Shown here in pieces: positions 8,339 through 17,088 of a stretch of 64,000 nucleotides of DNA. A program made the position numbers and the translations under genes. Numbering within the stretch: the first letter of the stretch is position 1; each line of letters opens with the position of its first letter. This DNA comes from Deinococcus peraridilitoris DSM 19664 (GTDB lineage Bacteria > Deinococcota > Deinococci > Deinococcales > Deinococcaceae). The notes under the pieces are model-generated. The model saw only the letters and a list, made by a program, of their open reading frames with translations. It was not told the DNA's origin and searched no databases. Where the stretch lies: contig NC_019789.1 of the NCBI RefSeq assembly GCF_000317835.1, forward strand, positions 124,001 to 188,000, read 5' to 3'.

Positions 8339-9763
8339 ATGCCGCGTCCCCCAACGCTGCGCTTCGACCGCGGCACCCTCACCATTGACATCCTTCCCCC
8401 TGTGCTCACCAGCCTCTTCACCTGGGACGCCCGAACACAAACCAATCGCGCGCCCGCCCAGCAGTACCGCACCGTCATGGAAACCGCCCGCGCGAGCGGA
8501 ATCAACATCATCGACAGCGCCGCCGACTTCGGGCCACTCGAACTCGGCTTCAGCCGCGAAATCACTCCGTACAAACACCAGCAGGAAGCCCTGAGCGCCT
8601 GGAAGCAGCAGGGGAGACGGGGTGTGGTCGTCCTGCCCACCGGCGCCGGCAAGACCCTCGTCGCGCAACTCGCCATGCGTGACACACCCAGAACCACCCT
8701 CATCCTGGTCCCCACCCTTGACCTGATGCACCAATGGTACTCCGGCCTTCTCGCCGCTTTTCCGGACGCCAACCTCGGCCTGCTCGGCGGAGGCAGCCAC
8801 GACGAAACCCCCCTCCTCATCGCCACGTACGACAGCGCCGCCATTCACGCGGAAAAACTTGGGAACCAGTACGCCCTGCTGGTCTTCGACGAAGCGCACC
8901 ACCTTCCCGCGGACTTCATGCGCGTCATCGCCGAGTACAGCATCGCCCCGTACCGCCTGGGTCTCACCGCCACCCCCAAACGCAGCGACGGCCGTGAAAA
9001 AGACCTCGACGACCTGATCGGTCCTGTCGCTTACCGCCGCCTGCCCGAAGAACTCCAGGGGCACACCCTCAACGAGTACCAGGAAGTCAAGATCCTGGTG
9101 AAACTCAGCCCCAGCGAACAGAAACGCTACGCAGAACTGATCCAGACCCGCAACAAATTCCTCGCGAAGGCCGGCATTCAACTCGGCAGCCTTGACGGCT
9201 GGAAGCAGTTCATCGCCTCGTGCGGCACTCCCGAAGGACGCCGCGCCATGCTCGCGCACCGCGAAGCCCGCAAACTCGCGTACGGCACGGACGGCAAACT
9301 CCGCGTCCTCGAAGAACTCCTGCAGCAACACCTGCAGGAACGCACCATCATCTTCACGGACGACAACGCCACCGTGTACCGCATCAGTCATGACTTCCTG
9401 ATTCCCTGCATCACCCACCAGACCCCCGTCAAAGAGCGCCACAAGCTCCTCGAAGCCTTCCGGAAAGGCGAGTACCGCGTCATCGTCACCAGCCGCGTAC
9501 TCAACGAAGGCGTCGACGTCCCGGAAGCCAGCATCGCCATCGTCCTCTCCGGCACGGCCACCGAACGAGAGCACATCCAACGACTCGGCCGCATCCTGCG
9601 CAAAGTCACCGGTAAGAAAGCAGTGCTGTACGAACTCGTCACGGAAGGCACCAGTGAAGAGCACGTCAGTCAACGCCGCCGAGGTCAATTCCAGCAAACC
9701 GCAAAACAACCCCGCACGACCTTCGCGTATGACATTCAGGAAACCAGCTGGGAGAACCTCTGA
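8339..9763 (+). CDS. XPB-type DEAD/DEAH-box helicase
   Basis: Superfamily 2 DNA helicase of the XPB/Ssl2 type, about 474 residues from ATG 8339 (ATG 8333 is possible). An N-terminal damage-recognition-like region of ~80 residues leads to [11 protein letters not shown], Walker [14 protein letters not shown] in [14 protein letters not shown] and LGLTATPKR. The second RecA lobe includes [26 protein letters not shown] and the arginine-finger motif [10 protein letters not shown] plus-strand -10 box lies 7 nt before 8339 with no ribosome site, suggesting a leaderless start. Its TGA overlaps the ATG of the DUF790 gene. In archaea XPB works with the Bax1 nuclease, also DUF790, in nucleotide-excision-type repair; the same partnership is inferred here. 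Confidence 0.88.
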   Translation: MPRPPTLRFDRGTLTIDILPPVLTSLFTWDARTQTNRAPAQQYRTVMETARASGINIIDSAADFGPLELGFSREITPYKHQQEALSAWKQQGRRGVVVLPTGAGKTLVAQLAMRDTPRTTLILVPTLDLMHQWYSGLLAAFPDANLGLLGGGSHDETPLLIATYDSAAIHAEKLGNQYALLVFDEAHHLPADFMRVIAEYSIAPYRLGLTATPKRSDGREKDLDDLIGPVAYRRLPEELQGHTLNEYQEVKILVKLSPSEQKRYAELIQTRNKFLAKAGIQLGSLDGWKQFIASCGTPEGRRAMLAHREARKLAYGTDGKLRVLEELLQQHLQERTIIFTDDNATVYRISHDFLIPCITHQTPVKERHKLLEAFRKGEYRVIVTSRVLNEGVDVPEASIAIVLSGTATEREHIQRLGRILRKVTGKKAVLYELVTEGTSEEHVSQRRRGQFQQTAKQPRTTFAYDIQETSWENL

Positions 9764-11001
9764 TGCTGCCCACCGAACTGCTCAGCTTCAAAGTCGAAGC
9801 GGGCATGCTGACCCCCCGCAAGCTGCCCAACAACGACAAGAACCGCAGCCTCGCCAAAGCGCTGATCGAGCTGTACGACTTCAACGTCGGTGAACGCAAA
9901 CGCACCCTCAACGAACTCCTCTCGCAACTCGAAGAAGGCCGCAGTGACTTCAAGGTCATCCGCGGACTTTCTCACCTGCTCGCGAGTGACCACAGCACCT
10001 TCGAAACCCGCGCGAAAACCGAACCCGCCCGGATTCGCGAGAAAGTCTTCGCGCTCGCGCAGCACAGCCCGCCCAGCCGGATACGACGGCAGGTGGTCCT
10101 CGAGCAGGCCGCGACGGAACTCAGCGATCACGACACCACCCTCAGCGCAGAAGACATCCTCGATGGTTTGTACGCGGACCTGCCGGAGAACCAGGAACTC
10201 GTGGCGTTCCAAGCCCCTGAAGTACAAGCACTGATGGACCGCTATAACCTCGCGCAATCCCAGGGAGCACTGTACCGCGCGTACGAACTCGTCATCACCG
10301 CCCGGCGCAACGAACCCGCCCGTTACAAACAACTCTTCAAGTACCTCAAGCTCTTCGGGTTGATGGCCACCGTGGAAGGCGACGCCGATTACGGCTTCAC
10401 GATCGTCCTGGACGGACCGACAAGTCTCTTCAAGCAGAGCACCCGCTACGGACTCAGCATGGCGAAATTCCTGCCGGCCCTGCTGCACGTCACCAAATGG
10501 GACCTCACCGCCACCCTGAAACCCCGCAAGGACCTCGCCTGGATCGAATCCAACGATGAAGAATGGCGTTTCGAACTCACCAGCGAAAGCGGTCTGGTCA
10601 GTCACTACAAGGAAGAAGCGGACTTCGATAGTGCCCTCGAATCTGCCTTCGCGGAACGCTTCGAGAAAGCCAGCTCTGACTGGATTCTCGAACGCGAAGT
10701 GGATCTCGTCCCCGTCCCGGGTGGTGTGATCATCCCGGACTTCCGGCTGGTGAAAGACGACCGCGCGGTGCTGCTGGAAATCGTCGGGTACTGGCGTCCG
10801 GATTACCTCAAGAAGAAATTCGCGCTGCTGAAGAAATCCGGTCGTCAGGACGTCATCATCGCCGTCAGTGAACGCCTGAACCTCGAGAAAGCCGGCGTGG
10901 ACCCCAGTGAATTTGAAGGCCGGGTGATCTTCTTCAAAGGCGTGCTGCCACCCAAGGACGTGCTGGAAGTCGCGGAACATATTGCCCCACCCCGCATCTG
11001 A
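9763..11001 (+). CDS. DUF790 family nuclease (Bax1-like partner of XPB)
   Basis: Protein of 412 residues in the DUF790/COG3372 family, to which archaeal Bax1 belongs. The opening [20 protein letters not shown] is characteristic. Near the C-terminus IPDFRLV followed by [17 protein letters not shown] forms the PD-(D/E)xK-like nuclease core (D of PD, E of LLEI). The middle (residues 110-230) is mainly helical. The ATG overlaps the helicase stop by one base, so the two products are made together and probably act as a helicase-nuclease complex on damaged DNA. Function is inferred from the archaeal pair; the gene is complete. Confidence 0.85.
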   Translation: MLPTELLSFKVEAGMLTPRKLPNNDKNRSLAKALIELYDFNVGERKRTLNELLSQLEEGRSDFKVIRGLSHLLASDHSTFETRAKTEPARIREKVFALAQHSPPSRIRRQVVLEQAATELSDHDTTLSAEDILDGLYADLPENQELVAFQAPEVQALMDRYNLAQSQGALYRAYELVITARRNEPARYKQLFKYLKLFGLMATVEGDADYGFTIVLDGPTSLFKQSTRYGLSMAKFLPALLHVTKWDLTATLKPRKDLAWIESNDEEWRFELTSESGLVSHYKEEADFDSALESAFAERFEKASSDWILEREVDLVPVPGGVIIPDFRLVKDDRAVLLEIVGYWRPDYLKKKFALLKKSGRQDVIIAVSERLNLEKAGVDPSEFEGRVIFFKGVLPPKDVLEVAEHIAPPRI

Positions 11002-11013
11002 TGAAATGAACGC

Positions 11014-11403
11014 ATGCGCGCACGCGATGGACTGTCCCCGGAAGATCGACGGCGCTGCCAGCCAGTATGGACCGCCTTGTCGGAGTTGTTCCTGGATACC
11101 GAACTCAGCGAAGCCGATGATCGGCACATCGCGTGTGTTCTGGCGAACTCCGGGTACAGCACCCAGGAACTCACGCACATCCTGTGTGACGAGGTCACGC
11201 CTGTCGTGGGCAGCAATCTCATCGCCCCCGCCGGCGTGTGGAGTGGCGTTGATGACGCGTGGCTGTCTGGGCAGGCTACACGGCAGACGCAACACGTTGC
11301 GTGTCCACTTTGGCTTCGCCTTCGGCGATGGTGGCAAAGGCGACTGGTACGGCCGGCGTGGCAGTGCGTCCTGATGTGCCTGCCGGAAGAAAGCGCGCGG
11401 TAA
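11014..11403 (+). CDS. Small DUF7079-like protein
   Basis: A 129-residue protein with the pattern VWTALSELFLDTELSEADDR, then a STQELTHILCDEVTPVVGSN segment and AGVWSGVDDAWL. This matches my recollection of the DUF7079 family, small acidic helical proteins of unknown function. It begins 12 nt after the DUF790 gene and ends 21 nt before the topoisomerase start, so it is likely part of the same transcript. The last ~25 residues (WLRLRRWWQRRLVRP) are unusually rich in Trp and Arg. The reading start at 11014 lacks a strong ribosome site; ATG 11006 is in another frame. Confidence 0.6.
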   Translation: MRARDGLSPEDRRRCQPVWTALSELFLDTELSEADDRHIACVLANSGYSTQELTHILCDEVTPVVGSNLIAPAGVWSGVDDAWLSGQATRQTQHVACPLWLRLRRWWQRRLVRPAWQCVLMCLPEESAR

Positions 11404-11424
11404 GGTGACGTGCCGGAAAGACGC

Positions 11425-13473
11425 ATGCGTACCCTGGTGATCGTCGAGTCACCCAGCAAAGGCAAGAAAATCCAGAGCCTGCTGGGCAACGCGTACGTGG
11501 TGCGCGCCAGCCTCGGGCACATCCGTGATCTGCCCGCCAGCAAGAACGACGTTCCGGAACAATACCGAAGCGCACCCTGGGCGCGCACCGGCGTGGATGT
11601 CGCGGGGGGCTTCAAACCGCTCTACGTCATCAGCCGCAAGAAAGCCAAAGTCGTCAAGGAACTCCGCGAGGCCGCGAAGAACGCTGACCGCGTGCTGATC
11701 GCCACTGACCCGGACCGGGAAGGGGAAGCGATTGGCTGGCACCTCACACGCGTACTGAACCTGAAGGACGGGCAGTTCGCCCGCATGACCTTCACGGAAA
11801 TCACCAAAGACGCCATCCACCAGGCCGCGCAGAACCCCAGGACGCTCGATTACCACCTGGTCGGCGCGCAGGAAGCCAGACGGCTGATCGACCGGCTGGT
11901 GGGTTTCGGTGTGTCCCCGCTCTTGTGGAATGTCATCGGATCCGGACTCAGCGCCGGTCGGGTGCAGAGTGCTGCCCTGAAGATCCTCGCGGACCGTGAA
12001 GAGGAACGCATGAACTTCACCAACGCGAACTACTGGCGGGTCACCGCGAACGTCATGAGCTCACCCTCCTTCATCGCGACCGTCACGCACGTACGCGAAA
12101 ACCCCTTGGCGCTCCCACGAGACTTCGACGCGAACGGCACACTGAAAAACGACGTGCTGCTGATGACGACCGAGCAAGCCGCGCAGCTCAAGACGTACCT
12201 GTCACGGCAGACAGGTGTGATTGACAAGGTCACCACCACGCCCTTCACGCAAAAACCTCCCGCGCCCTTCACCACCAGCACCTTGCAGCAGGAAGCAGCC
12301 CGGCAACTGCGCCTCCGGGCCGAGCAGACCATGAAGCTCGCGCAGACGTTGTACGAAGGAGGGTACATCACCTACCACCGCACGGACAGCCCCAGCCTCT
12401 CAAGCGAAGCGCAACACGCCAGCCGTCAAGCCATTGAGCAGCAGTACGGAGCGCAACACCTTCCCGAGCGCGCCCGGCAGTACCAAGCGAAAGCAAAAAA
12501 CGCGCAAGAAGCCCACGAAGCCATCCGGCCCAGCGGAACGGATTTCAAAACTCCGAAGGAAACGGACCTCAATGGTGAACTGCTCAGCGTGTACGACCTG
12601 ATCTACCGCCGAACAATCGCCTGTCAGATGAACGACGCGCAAGGTGAAAAGACCGTGGTGGTGCTGCAGGCGGGAGTGGTGAAACTCCAGGCGACCGGGA
12701 AGCGCCTGACGTACCCGGGCTTCACCCTGGCGTACCAGGACGCGCAGGAAGACCTGGAAGAAGAGCAGACGCTGCCTTCCCTGCCAGCTGCCTCGCAGTA
12801 CCCGCTGAAGGACGTCAAGACCGAGGAGAAACGCACCACCCCTCCCGGTCGGTACAGCGAAGCGAGCCTGGTTCAGACGCTGGAACGCGCGGGTATTGGT
12901 CGGCCCAGCACGTACGCGCAGATCCTCACGACCCTGCAGGCCCGCGGGTACATGCGACCCGCAGGTCGCCAGCTCGCGGTGACCTGGTTGGGGCTGCTGG
13001 TCAGCACGTACCTCACGGCCGCCTTTGACAACCTCGTGAGTAAGGACTTCACGGCGAAGATGGAAGCGGACCTCGACGCCATCGCGGAAGGAAAGCAAGG
13101 CCGGGTACCGTACCTGGAGGCATTCTGGACGAATGGCCTGGAACGCACGATTGCTGGTGCAACCAGACGAGCACCCATCCTCGGCATTCCGAAAGTACCC
13201 GGAGCGACATGCTCAGCCCGCGGTGGTATCCCGACACTCAGCCTGAACGGACGGCACGTCGTGCTTCCCGAGTCGCTCGCACCCGACGAGCTGAACCTGG
13301 AAGTCGTCGAGGCTGTCCTGGCCGGACATTGGAGTGCCTCTCCAGCCGGCCGGAAAGCGTCCTTCACATCTCGCCAGGCTGGTACACACCCAAAAACCAC
13401 GTCCGGTAAGCGCACCACGACCAGGCAAGCCAAGCCCGGCAAAGCCAGGGTATCCAAGAAATCTACACCCTAA
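11425..13473 (+). CDS. topA: Type IA DNA topoisomerase, short TopA-like
   Basis: Relaxes negative supercoils by cutting one DNA strand through a tyrosine. The N-terminal Toprim domain shows TLVIVESPSKGKKIQ (catalytic Glu) and ATDPDREGEAIGWHL (metal-binding DxDxE). The catalytic Tyr is Y317 in ITYHRTDSPSLS, the standard YxRTDS motif. Further family blocks are QEAHEAIRPSG and GIGRPSTYAQIL. The start is ATG 11425 because GGAAAG lies 7 nt upstream; a GTG at 11410 would add five residues. At about 682 residues it lacks the C-terminal zinc-finger repeats of chromosomal TopA and ends instead in a Lys/Arg/Thr-rich tail (GKRTTTRQAKPGKARVSKK) that may bind DNA. It may be a second, accessory topoisomerase. 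Confidence 0.9.
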   Translation: MRTLVIVESPSKGKKIQSLLGNAYVVRASLGHIRDLPASKNDVPEQYRSAPWARTGVDVAGGFKPLYVISRKKAKVVKELREAAKNADRVLIATDPDREGEAIGWHLTRVLNLKDGQFARMTFTEITKDAIHQAAQNPRTLDYHLVGAQEARRLIDRLVGFGVSPLLWNVIGSGLSAGRVQSAALKILADREEERMNFTNANYWRVTANVMSSPSFIATVTHVRENPLALPRDFDANGTLKNDVLLMTTEQAAQLKTYLSRQTGVIDKVTTTPFTQKPPAPFTTSTLQQEAARQLRLRAEQTMKLAQTLYEGGYITYHRTDSPSLSSEAQHASRQAIEQQYGAQHLPERARQYQAKAKNAQEAHEAIRPSGTDFKTPKETDLNGELLSVYDLIYRRTIACQMNDAQGEKTVVVLQAGVVKLQATGKRLTYPGFTLAYQDAQEDLEEEQTLPSLPAASQYPLKDVKTEEKRTTPPGRYSEASLVQTLERAGIGRPSTYAQILTTLQARGYMRPAGRQLAVTWLGLLVSTYLTAAFDNLVSKDFTAKMEADLDAIAEGKQGRVPYLEAFWTNGLERTIAGATRRAPILGIPKVPGATCSARGGIPTLSLNGRHVVLPESLAPDELNLEVVEAVLAGHWSASPAGRKASFTSRQAGTHPKTTSGKRTTTRQAKPGKARVSKKSTP

Positions 13474-13703
13474 GCGGATCCAAATGAAAATGCCAGTGAG
13501 GCCAACTGAACAGCACTTCCTCATGCTCGAAAACCTGCGACCGCTCCTCTTGATGCCTGAAAATTACGCTCATAATCAGGAATCCCCGCTTGAACATCGA
13601 AAAGAAGCGCTCGACGAAAGCAGAACGAAGCAATCTCCCTCTACCAGCTTCACCCCTAGGACTTCCTCCGAGGAAGAAGACCCGCCAGGGCGCGCAAGGC
13701 ACC

Positions 13704-15095
13704 TCAATGTTGCGGCACGTACACGCGACTCTTCCGCAACCAGCGCAACCGGCCATCCGGAAAACGCAGCACGTCCGCGCGCGTCCCCCGGTACGGTCCA
13801 TCGACCAGTACCAGCTTGTCCGGCGCGTAAAAACGAGCTCGGTACGGCGGTTGAGGATCACTCGGAACGGACGCGATGCTGGAGTAATCCCCTTCAATCA
13901 TCCGCAGCAGCAACCCCTCAGCGTCCGTTGTCACCTCAATCACGTCCCCCGCTCCGGCCATCACGTACCGCCCGACTAACTCATGAAGCACGTCAGCACT
14001 CACCTGAAGGTACTCTTCTTGCACTGGAACGAGGCCCAACAGGTGCTGACGAATCCAGCGGGTCAGTTCCGCATACACCGCTTCTCCCTGATCGCCATTG
14101 GTGAGGGCCACGAAGGCGAATCCTCGCTCGGGTACCAGCTGGAAGGTAGCCATCTGCCCGTTCGTCGCACCACCATGCATCAACGTCCGTACGCCGCTCT
14201 CGTCATGCACGAACCACGACACGGCCATCGCACGATCACCGGCTGCTGCGACGGTGGGTGTGTGCATCACCTGCATGCTGTCCGGTGACAGCAGTCGCGC
14301 ACCACTTATGGCCGTGCCGTCCCGCAGGTGGAACTGAGCGTAGCGCAGCAGGTCACGCACGCTGCACGCCAGACCACCTGCGGCGTTGGCACTGCGTCCT
14401 AACCCCCACGGGCGGGCCACGACCGGCTCGCCTCCCTGGATGACGTGTCCCACCGCAAAACGCCGCGTCATCACTTCATCCGGAAAGAAAAACGAAGTAT
14501 CGAGGCCGAGCGGTGTCAGCACCAGGTCCCTCAAGGCCGCTTCGAAGGTCTGTCGTGTCACGACTTCAATCACGCGTCCCGCCACGTAGAACGCGGCATT
14601 GTTGTACGACCAGACTTCCCCGAGTGGAGTTACCTGGGGGAGCTGCGCGACACTCAGCATCATGCGCGCCAGGGCATCATCACCCTCACCGGTATTCTCG
14701 AAATGATCCCCAGCCCATCCCGCCGTGTGATTCAGGAGTTGACGGACCGTCACGCGAGCCGCGACGTCCTGATCGCTCAGCCTGAAGTCCGGCAGGTACT
14801 CACGGACCCGGTCGTCCAATTGCAGGTCGCCGCGTTCCACGAGGCGCATGATGGCCAGCGCCACGAAGGTCTTGGTGACCGACCCGATTTGGAACAGCGT
14901 GTCCGGCGTGACAGGCAGCGGATGCTCGATGCTGGTCACACCGAAACTCAGTTCGTGCTGCCCGCCCGGGGTAAGCAGACCCAGCGTCACGCCAGGAACG
15001 GCGTACTGCGCCATCAAGCTGGTTGTGCGTTCAGCCAGGGCTTCAAGCTGCGTGCGATCGAGAGTCAAGGGCGTGACAGGCACAGGGTGGGTCAT
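13704..15095 (-). CDS. Serine hydrolase, class C beta-lactamase / PBP-like
   Basis: Protein of 463 residues in the beta-lactamase (PF00144) superfamily. The nucleophile motif is SVTK in LFQIGSVTKTFVALAIMRL near residue 66, the second motif is YNN in WSYNNAAFYVAGRV near residue 155, and HGGATNG near residue 305 stands in the third-motif position. A C-terminal ~100-residue beta-rich extension (LGLVPVQEEYLQVSADVLHE) is common in esterase/peptidase members. The start at 15095 has a perfect GGAGG 4 nt upstream; longer readings are discarded. No signal peptide is visible, so it is probably a cytoplasmic esterase or D-aminopeptidase-like enzyme and not a secreted lactamase. Confidence 0.85.
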   Translation of the reverse strand: MTHPVPVTPLTLDRTQLEALAERTTSLMAQYAVPGVTLGLLTPGGQHELSFGVTSIEHPLPVTPDTLFQIGSVTKTFVALAIMRLVERGDLQLDDRVREYLPDFRLSDQDVAARVTVRQLLNHTAGWAGDHFENTGEGDDALARMMLSVAQLPQVTPLGEVWSYNNAAFYVAGRVIEVVTRQTFEAALRDLVLTPLGLDTSFFFPDEVMTRRFAVGHVIQGGEPVVARPWGLGRSANAAGGLACSVRDLLRYAQFHLRDGTAISGARLLSPDSMQVMHTPTVAAAGDRAMAVSWFVHDESGVRTLMHGGATNGQMATFQLVPERGFAFVALTNGDQGEAVYAELTRWIRQHLLGLVPVQEEYLQVSADVLHELVGRYVMAGAGDVIEVTTDAEGLLLRMIEGDYSSIASVPSDPQPPYRARFYAPDKLVLVDGPYRGTRADVLRFPDGRLRWLRKSRVYVPQH

Positions 15096-15161
15096 GAAAC
15101 CTCCACGCGAAGCATAACCGACGTGAAAGGAGGGCGATCCGGCCTCGCCTGCTCGGGACGC

Positions 15162-15167
15162 TATCCT
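15162..15167 (+). promoter_or_regulatory. Leaderless -10 box of nucS (TATCCT)
   Basis: TATCCT is followed by 6 nt and then the ATG at 15174. The same word with the same 6-nt gap precedes the XRE regulator at 17089. No Shine-Dalgarno sequence is present, so transcription probably starts at or near the A of ATG. Confidence 0.5.
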
Positions 15168-15173
15168 GTGCGG

Positions 15174-15419
15174 ATGTTGCGTGACCAGCTGCTGCGGCCC
15201 ACGCCCAATGAACTGTCGGACTTCCTGAACTTGCACCTGCGCGTCGGTGGCTGCCTCGTGCAGATCGCCGGGGAATGCGAAGTGCTCTACCACGGCCGCG
15301 CGATGAGCATGGCCGAAGCGGGAAATTACCTAGTAATCATCAAATGCGACGGCAGTGTCATGGTGCACGGCCCGAAAAGCGTGAAACCCATCAACTGGCA
15401 ACCACGCACGGATGAATGA
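15174..15419 (+). CDS. nucS: NucS N-terminal domain (first part of a split nucS)
   Basis: Encodes the N-terminal beta-domain of endonuclease NucS/EndoMS, which dimerises and binds mismatched or branched DNA: MLRDQLLRPTPNELSDFLNL, then an ECEVLYHGRA segment and IKCDGSVMVHGPKSVKPINW, ending RTDE. The reading frame stops (TGA 15417-15419) where intact NucS continues directly into the linker and nuclease domain. The second frame begins at 15416 (ATGA overlap). Adding one base here, for example extending AA to AAA, would join the halves as one ~250-residue protein. So this is either a real two-subunit NucS with coupled translation, a frameshift mutation, or a base-calling error. Confidence 0.8.
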   Translation: MLRDQLLRPTPNELSDFLNLHLRVGGCLVQIAGECEVLYHGRAMSMAEAGNYLVIIKCDGSVMVHGPKSVKPINWQPRTDE

Positions 15420-15925
15420 GCGCACGAACAGAGGAGGGTCGGTGTGTCCTGACTGCTTACCGGAAAAGCCCGGAGGAAACGGTCCGTGTCGCGTTCCTCG
15501 AGCCGAGCATCGCGATGGCGCTCGAACTGCAGGAAGAAGTCGGCTTCGTGCTGACCGGCAGCGAGAAAGACATGCAGAGTGCGCTGGCGAGGAATCCACA
15601 GTTGATCGAAGAGGGTTTGACGGTACTGGATCGCGAGCTAATCAGCAGCGTCGGTGACATCGATTTGTACGCGCGCGATTCCGAGGGACGTTTCGTGGTG
15701 GTGGAACTCAAACGCGGCAAAGCCACCCAGGAAGCCGTGCATCAGTTACAGCGGTACGTGCAGGCCGTGCAGCCTCTTGTCCCGAATGCTGTGCGAGGAA
15801 TTCTGGCCGCTCCGGCGATCACGCATCCGGCGCGGGTGCAACTTGAACGCCTGCAACTGGAATTCAAGGAAATTCAGGCGCTCCCGAAACCCGAAGAGGC
15901 TGCTGCGCAACCCGCCTTGTTCTGA
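15416..15925 (+). CDS. nucS: NucS C-terminal nuclease domain (second part of split nucS)
   Basis: 169 residues covering the linker and the RecB-like nuclease of NucS. The catalytic core reads SSVGDIDLYARD (Asp) and FVVVELKRGKATQEAVHQL (ExK) with QRYV helix following, all family-conserved. The C-terminus FKEIQALPKPEEAAAQPALF ends in a PALF-like peptide resembling a sliding-clamp-binding tail, as known for NucS proteins, though this is a weak match. It overlaps the N-terminal half by 4 bases in the -1 frame and has no independent ribosome site, so it could be made only by coupling or frameshifting. NucS performs non-canonical mismatch repair in actinobacteria and archaea. Confidence 0.82.
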   Translation: MSARTEEGRCVLTAYRKSPEETVRVAFLEPSIAMALELQEEVGFVLTGSEKDMQSALARNPQLIEEGLTVLDRELISSVGDIDLYARDSEGRFVVVELKRGKATQEAVHQLQRYVQAVQPLVPNAVRGILAAPAITHPARVQLERLQLEFKEIQALPKPEEAAAQPALF

Positions 15926-16188
15926 GCCCATCAGGCGAGGCGACGTTATGCTCGTTGACTGGCCTGTACGGCATGACGGACCGATTCTTCGATCGACGCT
16001 TTGAGGCGGACCTCGCGGTGACCTTATGACAGGACCGCACACTGGACTCGCCAGGGGCTGAAGGGACGTGAACGAAGGGTCAGGCCCTTCGATTTCCAAC
16101 GCCCGACACTCCCCGAATCTCACGCGAAAACACTGAATACCCATTGATCTGCCGTGCCATCCCGCATTCAGCGTCTTCCAGTCCGAAC

Positions 16189-16587
16189 TTACGTCAGCTG
16201 GGCGGTTCGGGCTTGAGGCTTGAGGCCCAGGAACTCCAGCCAGGCGAAGCCCACCACCAGCACGGCCTGCAGCCACACCAACGCGGCGCCCCAGCTGGTC
16301 AGCGGCCACAAGAATGTGACCGCCACGCTGAGCACCACCCAGGTGAGGTTCAGCATGACGACAGCCCAAACGGGGAGTGGCACCGGACGACGCCAGGCGA
16401 CCATCACACCCAACGCCGCTGCGTACCCCAGCAGAAACCAGCCGGTGGGTGTCGGCAGCGACTCCGGTACGCCCAGCAGCCCCGGCAGGACTTCAGCACC
16501 CACCAGCAACGCTACACCCATCACCCCGCTGGCGACTGCGTCCACCGCGAGCACCCGGCGCAGCAAGAGAGCCTCAGACCACCGCAT
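16189..16587 (-). CDS. Small integral membrane protein, four segments
   Basis: 132 residues with four hydrophobic stretches: VLAVDAVASGVMGVALLVGA, then WFLLGYAAALGVMVAW, VWAVVMLNLTWVVLSVAVTF and ALVWLQAVLVVGFAWLEFLG. This spacing resembles small DoxX- or DUF-type membrane proteins, but I recognise no catalytic motif. Its start overlaps the NTF2-like gene by 14 bases, so the two form an operon read leftward. It is followed by about 260 bp with no gene up to nucS, which ends convergently. Confidence 0.6.
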   Translation of the reverse strand: MRWSEALLLRRVLAVDAVASGVMGVALLVGAEVLPGLLGVPESLPTPTGWFLLGYAAALGVMVAWRRPVPLPVWAVVMLNLTWVVLSVAVTFLWPLTSWGAALVWLQAVLVVGFAWLEFLGLKPQARTAQLT

Positions 16588-16966
16588 GCAGACCTTCCGT
16601 GCTCTGCCGGGCCGCTGGAAGCTGATCGAAGAAGCCCACCATTAGCTGGAATCGCCCGTTGAGCTGCTGTGCAACGTCCGTTCCTCGCACGACCGACGCG
16701 GAATCTTCAGTGCGCCATTCCCAGCTGAAGCGCAAAAAGTCATGATGCGCCTGCATGTCACCGGACCGCTGAAAGCGCGCCGCCGCGAAGGGCGCTCTTG
16801 CCCGGCCGATCATGACGCTGATGTCCGCCACACCGTGCGCTTCCGTCAGCGGGTCGATGTAACGACCGTCTGAGGTGAAGACCTGACGTAAAAGCGTGGC
16901 TCGCTTGGTTTCATCCGCTGCATTCCAGGCTGCGAGGTAAAGGTCTGTCAAATCATTTCCCAGCAT
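16574..16966 (-). CDS. NTF2-like / SnoaL-fold protein
   Basis: 130 residues from ATG 16966 (AAGGTGG 7 nt upstream; GTG 16975 is a poorer choice). The pattern LYLAAWNAADETKRATLLRQ, VFTSDGRYIDPLTEAHGVAD and GFFDQLP fits the cone-shaped NTF2/SnoaL fold often used in small ligand-binding proteins or isomerases. It is transcribed away from the XRE regulator across a region with a perfect palindrome at 17036-17056, so that regulator probably controls it. The downstream membrane gene overlaps it by 14 bases. The ligand is unknown. Confidence 0.7.
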   Translation of the reverse strand: MLGNDLTDLYLAAWNAADETKRATLLRQVFTSDGRYIDPLTEAHGVADISVMIGRARAPFAAARFQRSGDMQAHHDFLRFSWEWRTEDSASVVRGTDVAQQLNGRFQLMVGFFDQLPAARQSTEGLHAVV

Positions 16967-17035
16967 GCGTTCCACCTTTCTGGCCCGGCGTCAAACCGAA
17001 CTCCCGTTGAGCATGTACCGTGCACGCACTGAAAT

Positions 17036-17056
17036 CGATTACCTGGCAGGTAATCG
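17036..17056. promoter_or_regulatory. Perfect 21-bp palindromic operator
   Basis: CGATTACCTG at 17036-17045, one central G, then its exact reverse complement at 17047-17056. It lies between the divergent NTF2-like gene (start 16966) and the XRE regulator (start 17089), about 20 bp upstream of the regulator's TATCCT box. Site symmetry and position point to binding by the dimeric XRE regulator, controlling both directions. Confidence 0.6.
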
Positions 17057-17076
17057 GAAGTCTGCGCTGCAGCGGG

Positions 17077-17082
17077 TATCCT
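17077..17082 (+). promoter_or_regulatory. Leaderless -10 box of the XRE regulator (TATCCT)
   Basis: TATCCT, then 6 nt, then ATG 17089. It is identical in sequence and spacing to the nucS start signal. The upstream palindrome would overlap the region where a -35 element would sit. Confidence 0.5.
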
Positions 17083-17088
17083 CAGGGC

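Noticed and set aside
8093..9709. Long minus-strand frame (538 aa) opposite the XPB gene
   Set aside because: It is an antisense shadow of the helicase frame for most of its length, with Gly/Val/Asp-rich repeats. Only its last ~70 residues (the DinB fragment) are real.
9736..11337. Minus-strand frame of 533 aa opposite DUF790
   Set aside because: Shadow of a high-GC gene; composition is Phe/Val/Gly-rich and no domain is present.
13474..13703. Gene between topoisomerase and serine hydrolase
   Set aside because: Open frames exist on both strands but none has a start signal or protein-like motif.
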